Position numbers and translations under genes: made by a program. From Sulfurimonas sp. (lineage in GTDB: Bacteria > Campylobacterota > Campylobacteria > Campylobacterales > Sulfurimonadaceae), in the NCBI GenBank assembly GCA_030949945.1, contig JAUZRZ010000060.1:28195-92194 (forward strand): a stretch of 64,000 bases of DNA, in the 5' to 3' direction. The notes under the pieces are model-generated. The model did no database searches. It was not told where the DNA came from and saw nothing but the letters and a program-made list of their open reading frames with translations. Positions 57,515 through 64,000 of this stretch are shown here, piece after piece. Each line of letters begins with the position of its first letter. Position 1 is the first letter of the stretch.

Positions 57515-58460
57515 TATTAATATAACAGAGCAAGAAGCACAAAGCTATTATGATGCTGCTGATGAACTCTACGATATGTATGTAGAAGCGGCTGATTATG
57601 TCATTGAGAATGAACTTTTTTTTGATTTAGGGATTCCATTTAACCTTGTAGATGCAATCAAAAAAAGTTGGGAGAGTGATGTGCATTGGCATATTTATGG
57701 TGCCTTTGTTTTTGGTGGTGGTTACGACAACAAGCCTATAAAACTATTAGAGTTTCAAGCAGATACACCAAGTAAACTTTTACAGACATCGCAAGAACAA
57801 CTAGATGAGAATAGCTTTAATGAAATTTATGAAAAAGTAAGTGAAAACTTTAAAAGACTTGTAACACTCGATGATGGTATAGAACTATTTGATGAGCGTT
57901 ATGATGGATGGAAAATACTATTCTCATCTCCAAGTGATGATGAGGAAAAAGAATCAACATCAAGGTTTTTAGAGCAACTAGCTTCAGAGGCTGGTTTTGA
58001 AACTGGTTTTTCTTATCTCAACGAAGTAGTGTTTGATGATACAGGTATTTGTGATCAAGATGGCAACAACTATGAGTATTGGTGTAAAAACTACTCATGG
58101 CTAGATATAGCAACTGATGAGGGAGAGCTGGCAACAACTCTTACTGATATAATGAATAAGCAGCAAGCTATTATCATAAATCCTGCCTATACACTACTCT
58201 TTGAGTCTCGTGGTATGCTAAAAATTCTAAAAGAACTCTATCCAGATTCACCCTACCTTCTTGATGTCTCTTTTGAGAATTTTGAAGGTGCTATCGAGAG
58301 AACTGTTTTTGGAGAAGGAGAAGAGTATAATAATTTTAAAAAGATTTACCAAGAGCCATCAGATGACCTCTACAATGCAAAAGTATTTTTTGCTTATGAG
58401 GCTTGTGGACTTAGTTTTTTTAGTGAAGATAGAAATTTTATAAAAGCAAATATTATATAA
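57507..58460 (+). CDS. glutathionylspermidine synthase-like ATP-grasp protein
   Basis: The 317-residue protein matches the C-terminal synthase family (ATP-grasp) that includes glutathionylspermidine synthase. Family stretches are LGIPFNLVDAIKKSWESDVHWHIYGAFVFGG near residue 44, IKLLEFQADTPSKLL near residue 80, and NPAYTLLFESRGMLKILKELYPDSPYLLD near residue 230. It begins at a GTG inside the UPF0323 end with GGAGG before it. The start seems about 40 residues shorter than relatives I recall. Polyamine work in this lineage is not established, so the substrate is open. Confidence 0.75.
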   Translation: MDNINITEQEAQSYYDAADELYDMYVEAADYVIENELFFDLGIPFNLVDAIKKSWESDVHWHIYGAFVFGGGYDNKPIKLLEFQADTPSKLLQTSQEQLDENSFNEIYEKVSENFKRLVTLDDGIELFDERYDGWKILFSSPSDDEEKESTSRFLEQLASEAGFETGFSYLNEVVFDDTGICDQDGNNYEYWCKNYSWLDIATDEGELATTLTDIMNKQQAIIINPAYTLLFESRGMLKILKELYPDSPYLLDVSFENFEGAIERTVFGEGEEYNNFKKIYQEPSDDLYNAKVFFAYEACGLSFFSEDRNFIKANII

Positions 58461-58563
58461 CTGACATTACCGCTTTTCAAGCCCTTTTTGCTTTAGGGGT
58501 TGTAGGGACAAACTTGTCCCTGCGACTACAAGGGCTTTGCTCTATAGTCCATAACATCAAATA
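58458..58563. repeat. 106-bp inverted-repeat element (copy 2 of a family)
   Basis: The ends (TAACTGACATTAC at the left; the right end is GTCCATAACATCA) are diverged copies of the ends of the element at 41086-41235. The core hairpin (GTAGGGACAAACTTGTCCCT, flanked by GCTTTAGGGGTT and CTACAAGGGCTTT) also matches. The left end supplies the TAA stop of the synthase gene. Confidence 0.7.
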
Positions 58564-58589
58564 TTAAGTAGGCTTTTATAAAAATATAG

Positions 58590-59438
58590 TTAACTTTTAT
58601 TTGTCTTGCTGTAGAAATAATTTGTAGCCTCTACAAAACCATCTACATTTCCACAATCAAAACGTTTACCCTCAAACTTATATGCTATTACTTTTCCTAT
58701 TTTTGCCATTTCAAGAAGTGCATCTGTTATTTGAATCTCTCCACCTTTTCCTGGTTTTGTATCTCTAAGTACATCAAATATATCTGGTGTTAGGATATAA
58801 CGACCTATAATAGCTAGGTTACTTGGAGCATCCTCTGGTTCTGGTTTTTCCACCATGTCATTTACTCTCACAAGGACACCATCCTTATAATCTTTATCTT
58901 TTATAACATCACCAGCAATAACACCATACTTGTTACTATTTTCTATAGGTATCTCTTCTACTGCAACTATACAGCACTTGTACTTTTCATATAGCTCTAC
59001 CATTTGTGTAAGTACACCCGCACTCTCACTATCACATAAATCATCTGCAAGAACAACACCAAAAGGTTCATCCCCTATAAGTGTTTCCCCTGTAAGTATG
59101 GCATGACCTAATCCTTTCATCTCAACTTGGCGTGTATATGAAAAAGTACATGCATTAATAACACTTCTAATTTCTGTAAGGTAACTCTCTTTTGATGTTC
59201 CCTTTATCTGATGTTCGAGTTCATAAGATATATCAAAATGATCCTCTATTGAGCGTTTTCCTCTACCTGTAACTATTGCCATAGTCTCTAACCCAGCAGC
59301 TATCGCTTCTTCAACTCCATACTGTAGTAAAGGTTTAGTAAGTACAGGTAACATCTCTTTAGGGATAGCTTTAGTTGCGGGAAGGAAACGGGTTCCATAT
59401 CCTGCTGCAGGGAATAGACACTTTTTAATTTTACTCAT
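58590..59438 (-). CDS. galU: UTP-glucose-1-phosphate uridylyltransferase
   Basis: GalU makes UDP-glucose for surface sugars. The 282-residue protein has the nucleotide-binding start CLFPAAGYGTRFLPATKAIPKEMLPV near residue 7, LQYGVEEAIAAG near residue 38, VVLADDLCDSE near residue 126, and the substrate region MVEKPEPEDAPSNLAIIGRYILTPDIF near residue 192. All fit GalU. It follows pgi in the same direction with a 64-base gap. Confidence 0.95.
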   Translation of the reverse strand: MSKIKKCLFPAAGYGTRFLPATKAIPKEMLPVLTKPLLQYGVEEAIAAGLETMAIVTGRGKRSIEDHFDISYELEHQIKGTSKESYLTEIRSVINACTFSYTRQVEMKGLGHAILTGETLIGDEPFGVVLADDLCDSESAGVLTQMVELYEKYKCCIVAVEEIPIENSNKYGVIAGDVIKDKDYKDGVLVRVNDMVEKPEPEDAPSNLAIIGRYILTPDIFDVLRDTKPGKGGEIQITDALLEMAKIGKVIAYKFEGKRFDCGNVDGFVEATNYFYSKTNKS

Positions 59439-59502
59439 TTATCACTCTCTTTGTATAATAATTTTTCACTTTTAAAAATTATACTCAAGAGTTACTTGCA
59501 AC

Positions 59503-60709
59503 TTACTTATTTTGTAAATTCTTTTTAAGTATAATTTTTCCACTCTCAACACCAGGCTGATCATAAGCATTAATGTACATAAATTTAGCACATACAGAAG
59601 TTAATAACTCATACTCATACATAAGACTAGCTATCGCTCCTTCATTAACTCCATCTATCGTAATCACATCACAAGGAATATCATTGAGTGCATTAATAGA
59701 CTCTATTGTCGCATCTGCTTGCTTGTTTATAAGAGAAGAGAACTCTATATCATGGAGATAATTCAACTCTTCTAAACCATCAAGTTCTATTGCAGGTATT
59801 TTAAGATCATTTGCAAAGTTATCTACTTTTATGACAGTAACCGTTTTGTCACGTTTTCCACCTACTATAAGTTGTAAAAATGAGTGCTGATCAATAGGAC
59901 CTATTATTCCTACGGGTGTAAGTCCTTGTCTGGTATTATTTATATCTATTTTACCCAGAGACTCTCCCCATAGTTGAATATACCACTTGTTAAATCCTTC
60001 TAAACGCGAAGAGTAAGAAAAAACTACATTTATATTAAAGTTATTTTTATACTCAACAAAAAATCTTCCTTTTTTGATGATATTCTTATAGACATTTTTT
60101 TTCTCAAAAAAAGAGTCATGACTCTTTTTTATAGCACCTAGTATCACATCTATATCTATTCCAACGATAGCTAAAGGAAGAAGACCTACTGCTGAGAAGA
60201 CAGAAAAGCGACCACCTACATTTTTAGGTATTTCAAAAACTTTCATCTTATGTATTTTTGCATAAGCATTGAGTTTAGAATCAAACTCTGTCACTATAAC
60301 TGTATTATTTTTGTCTATTTTTACAAGAGAGTTTATATATTTAAAAATAGATATAGTCTCTACTGTCGTTCCTGATTTTGATATAACTATAAAGAGTGTG
60401 TCGTTTAAGTTTATATCCTCTAGTTTTGATTGTATATCTATGGGGTCAGTTGTCTCTAAAAAGTAGAGTTTTTTACTTAAGACTTTTGAGTGTTTTAAGA
60501 ACTTATATATTGCATATGTTCCTAGTGTACTCCCTCCAATACCAATAACTACAACATTTCTCTGTTTTATATCTTTAGCAAAATCTTTTATCTCATTTGT
60601 ATCTTGCTCAACAAGGTTATAGTAACCTATACTCTCTTTCTCTTCTAAAATTTTATTAAACAAGTTCTGTATTTGATATAGTTGGATTGTAGTTATCAGT
60701 ATAGTGCAT
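59503..60709 (-). CDS. pgi: glucose-6-phosphate isomerase, frame broken near its start
   Basis: Pgi interconverts glucose-6-phosphate and fructose-6-phosphate. Family motifs are IGIGGSTLGTYAIYKFL near the N-terminus, VISKSGTTVET in the middle and NVGGRFSVFSAVGLLPLAI after it. One long frame would need a TTG start at 60663. I place the start at the ATG 60709, 12 bases after pglB, because MHYTDNYNPTISNTEL reads on into FNKILEEKES once an extra G near 60662 is removed. That gives about 401 residues. Confidence 0.85.
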
Positions 60710-60721
60710 TATTTTATTCCC

Positions 60722-62853
60722 TTATATTTTTAGTTTATAAACTTTAACATTTGGATTTAAGACTACCGCCTCAAACAACTCACTATTTACATTTTCTAAA
60801 ACCATAAGCTGAATATATAAAGAGTTATACATTCTCTCATCAAGGACTAAAAAAGTGTTGTAATTAGACATATAGATAACATTTAAGTCTGCTGTTGCAT
60901 TTACTATTTGTACATTAGTATGAAGTTTCATATTTTTATCATAAGAAGTTTTAACAAACCTTTTTATAGGAAGAGTTTGTTTTCCAATAACTATGTTTGA
61001 TGTTGTTTTATCTAGATAAATACCTCGACCAAATTCCACCTTAGAGCCATTATCTTTAAACTGACGACTTATAAAAAAGAATGGTGTCTTCTTCTTTTCT
61101 CCACTCATCAGGTCTAAGTTAGAAAAAAGTCCTATAGTAGGTAAAATATTTAGCATCCTAAATGGTAGATAGAAGTAAATATCCCGTGTTTTATCTGGTA
61201 AATTTATATCTGTTTGCAAGGAGAGTAAAAAGTCATTTGTATCATTAAACCCATAATCTTTTGTCATCTGCTCAATATTTGAACCTGTACGATTAGACTC
61301 AAAGTTTTTCTCAGTATACTCAACATCAAGTCTTGCCATTTTCGCCGCTTCTTCTTGAGTGTTTGTAAGCATATAACTAACAGGGAAGTTCACCTGTCCT
61401 GAGTGTTTTCCTCCATCTACCAATGTTTTTACATCAGCATAATAGCGAAGTGGATACCCATAATCCCACCATCCAATCATATAATCTTCTCTATGCGCTA
61501 TATTTTTCATCTTATCTAAAACTTCTACTTCTGTCTTGTTAAAAACAGTTGGAACTTTATATGCATCAATATGTTTGTAGTTTGGATAAAGTATAGCTAA
61601 GGTAAACATTACCATGCTCAGCAGTTTCATTTTTTGTGTGGGAAGATTTTTTGAAACCTCTGTAATTAAAAAAGCGATACCGAGTGCTAAAATAGGCACA
61701 GCATAGATAGTAAAACGCAGACCACTTGTACTTGCTAAAAATCCAAGTCCTACCATAGGAAGAGCTAAAAGCATTACTTTATGTTTGAAAGAAAGATAAA
61801 TATACCCAAGAATAGAAAGTATAAAAGTAATAGTATGCCCACTTATACGGTTAGCAAATGTTTCAAAAGGAATATGCCCAGCTTCACGAACTGTCTGCAT
61901 GACCGTAAAAAAGTGTAAACCCAAGCCTTCATCTGATGCAGAAACACTTGAAGGGAAGACATAAAGTTCTAAACGGTACCATATCGGTTCAAAACCTCCA
62001 CTTATAAAAAATGCTGCTATTGAGAGACCTAAAATATAATAAATATATTTATCAAACTTCTCTTGCACTAAAACATAAAAAGTAAGCCCTACTAAAGCGA
62101 TTCGCACAAATCCGTCTAAGTTCATCATGGCAAACATCATGATTGCAAGAAGTTTATAGTTAAAACTATTTTTTCTATCAAAGATAAGAGTATATGCTAA
62201 GATAAGTCCAAAAAATGAGAACTCTAAAGAGTAAGACTGTGGATACCACCATCTATAGACTAAAATATCTAAAGCAGTAAGAAGTAGATAAATATTTTGT
62301 TTTGTTTGTATAGCCCAGATAATAGACCATAACAAAAACATTGGAAGCACTATGTTTAACATATCAGTATCATAGTAACCAGCCATCGTACGGTTATAAT
62401 AACTCCATGCAACAGCTGCTAAAAGTGCCGCTATAAAACCCATTTCTAAATTTTTCAGAACTTTAGCAATTAAAATTATAGGGATTACGACAAGAGAACT
62501 CAAAAATACGGGCAGATAAAAGATAATAGTTTCAAATGAAAAAGGTAATATCTTTGCGATAAAAGCTGTAAGTTGTGATGCAGCAAATGTTGTGGGAGAA
62601 TAATCATTAGCTTGATGAAATTTATCAAAATAATTTAGAGCATCAGGATTGAGTATATTACCCGCAAGTAAATCCCTTGCACCCTCCGCAAAAAGTAACC
62701 ATCGTTTGTGTTTATCATAAACTGAGCATTAAATTTAAAAGCTTCCATATCAGCAAACTGATAAACCCAAATAAGACGCATAAGAATAGAAAAGGTCATC
62801 GCCAACAGTATATAAAAAAGTGTAAGTTTAGTTTCATTGCTAATTTGTATCAA
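60722..62853 (-). CDS. pglB: STT3/PglB oligosaccharyltransferase, frame broken as sequenced
   Basis: PglB moves a lipid-linked glycan to asparagine in periplasmic proteins. The first part has a membrane segment and the catalytic motif INTNDGYFFAEGARDLLAG. A missing T in the run at 62690-62694 breaks the frame; the next frame continues NILNPDALNYFDKFHQAND and many membrane segments. The WWDYG sequon-binding motif is present (IGWWDYGYPLRYYADVKT). Corrected length is about 710 residues, close to C. jejuni PglB (713). The C-terminal part is periplasmic. Confidence 0.93.
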
Positions 62854-62956
62854 ATAATTGCCTTTAGAAGAATTAAGTGTTATTTTAGCATATTTTTAGT
62901 GATAATATATTGGTTTTTCAGTTTAAATTAGTGTTTTGTGGGGAATTTCTTGAAAG

Positions 62957-63031
<75 letters not shown>

Positions 63032-63059
63032 ATGTGAGGAGAATTATATCAGTAGAAAA

Positions 63060-63885
63060 TTAAAATAATCTAAAACTTAGTAATTTTACCTCATAAATTT
63101 TTATATCTTCTTCTCTTTGATGTTTTATAGCACCTTTTAGTAGTATTTCATACTTGTTTTGAAGCTCTTTTTCTATTACTTGAACTTTCTCATTCGCTAT
63201 ATTTTTACTCATTTGAAGTAATTTTTCTAAACTAAGAACTCTAAATCTATCCATACCCCAGTACTTAAAACTTAACTGCTCCTCATGCCCTGCATACTTT
63301 TTTATAAGTTTTTTATCTATTAAAGCTATTTTATGCCTAAGAAGTATTCGTAACCATAAATCATAATCCTCACAAACTTCCAAACTCTCATCAAACAGAC
63401 CTACATCATCAAATATACTTTTATGTATCATAACAGAAGAAGGAGCATATATTACAAAAAGAGAGATTTTCCAAAAAAATATCTTTTCCTATTTTTTTAA
63501 ACTTTTTAGGAATTTTTATAATTTTCTCATCTCGTATCCATATTTCATCACTATAGCTCATAAGAACATCAGAGTCTTTTATATGTAAGCTTACTTGTTC
63601 TTCTAGTTTTGTACTCAACCACTCATCATCTGAGTCTAAAAAAGCCACCCACTCATAGCTTGCATTTGTAATGCCTAAATTTCTAGCAGATGAAACACCT
63701 CTATTTTCTTGATAAATATATTTTATATTGGGGAATTTCTGAATTATTTTAGAAGTATCGTCAGTTGAGCCATCATCTATCACTATAATTTCATCCACAG
63801 GGAGGGTCTGCTGCAAAACAGACTCTATAGCTCTTTGTAAAAGTTCATATCTATTATATGTTGGGATAATAACAGATATTTTAAT
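63060..63885 (-). CDS. family 2 glycosyltransferase, frame broken as sequenced
   Basis: The N-terminal GT-A fold shows KISVIIPTYNRYELLQRAIESVL, VIDDGSTDDTSKII, NRGVSSARNLGI and the metal-binding FLDSDDEWL. Later come SSVMIHKSIFDDVGLFDE and the acidic CEDYDLWLR. A run of A (63456-63460 or 63473-63479, plus strand) has one base too many or too few and breaks the frame; corrected length is about 274 residues. No ATG is seen at the start: the frame opens with ATA or ATT codons right after the previous stop, so the start is uncertain. Confidence 0.85.
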
Positions 63886-63891
63886 AACTAT

Positions 63892-64000
63892 TTACCACTC
63901 TTTTATCTCGTTGTAAAGGCTATCGCGTTCAACAGGGATAAAACCACTATTTTTGATAAGTGCTGTAAAATCTACTACATTTACACCATTAGCACTTGCC
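63892..64000 (-). CDS. C-terminus of an unidentified gene, cut by the window edge
   Basis: Only the last 36 codons are visible, ending IPVERDSLYNEIKEW and a TAA stop. The glycosyltransferase begins within a few bases of it, so they form one transcript, probably of a surface glycan cluster. The family cannot be named from this piece. Confidence 0.5.
   Translation of the reverse strand, partial: ASANGVNVVDFTALIKNSGFIPVERDSLYNEIKEW

Overview
The window looks like the chromosome of a low-GC, free-living Campylobacterota bacterium (Epsilonproteobacteria), closest in flavour to Sulfurimonas. This is judged from gene content only: a futalosine-type menaquinone decarboxylase, a Wolinella-type hydABCDE hydrogenase operon, a second cytosolic [NiFe] hydrogenase, HypX, a PglB oligosaccharyltransferase, UPF0323, and a short YrdC protein overlapping carB. 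No 16S gene or phage is present, so the species is not fixed.

Layout. 1-9300 (minus strand): argB, a polyprenyl diphosphate synthase, hemA, proS, fxsA, a Dsb-like thioredoxin-fold protein, hemC and a UbiD-family decarboxylase. 9418-16176 (plus): a nine-gene Mrp/Mbh-like cation/proton antiporter module in the order E-F-G-DUF4040-B-C-D-D'-D''. 16162-26718: lpxK, a DegT aminotransferase, nadE, a small cytochrome c, a DUF455 protein, a metallo-hydrolase, methyltransferases (including cmoB), a cation efflux protein, truD, ribF, tRNA-Ser and pyrF. 26998-45654: a hydrogenase island with tetR and a cytosolic group-2-like hydrogenase plus protease (plus strand), converging on hypB-C-D-E-X-A and a DUF695/RraB protein (minus). 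Next come a CDGSH iron-sulfur protein and hypF, followed by the membrane-bound hydrogenase operon hydABCD and hydE. 45999-58460 (plus): a cyclophilin, queH-like, fabZ, lpxA, clpX, mreB, mreC, an OmpV-like protein, carB, YrdC, a membrane protein, a UPF0323 lipoprotein and a glutathionylspermidine-synthase-like enzyme. 58590-64000 (minus): galU, pgi, pglB, tRNA-Asn, a family 2 glycosyltransferase and the tail of one more gene.

How it fits together. HydABC would oxidise periplasmic H2 and reduce menaquinone. The cytosolic enzyme would use or sense H2 inside the cell. HypABCDEF would build the NiFe(CN)2CO site, with HypX supplying CO from formyl-tetrahydrofolate. The Mrp-like module would couple proton and sodium gradients.

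Quality warning. Seventeen genes, including the normally indispensable mreB and carB, are broken by single-base insertions or deletions, mostly in short homopolymers. The other frame restores a normal protein of normal length each time. This looks like uncorrected sequencing or assembly error rather than gene decay. I list each such gene once, as a full-length locus, and give the site of the break.

Points most worth a second look: HydD has lost two of the three metal ligands of its protease family, while an intact protease sits beside a large subunit with no cleavable tail. HydE is a HypF-like protein without the metal-binding histidines. Both hydrogenase small subunits carry CxxN instead of CxxC at the proximal cluster. 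The third antiporter-like subunit lacks the key TM5 glutamate. A small inverted-repeat element sits at the stop codons of two genes.
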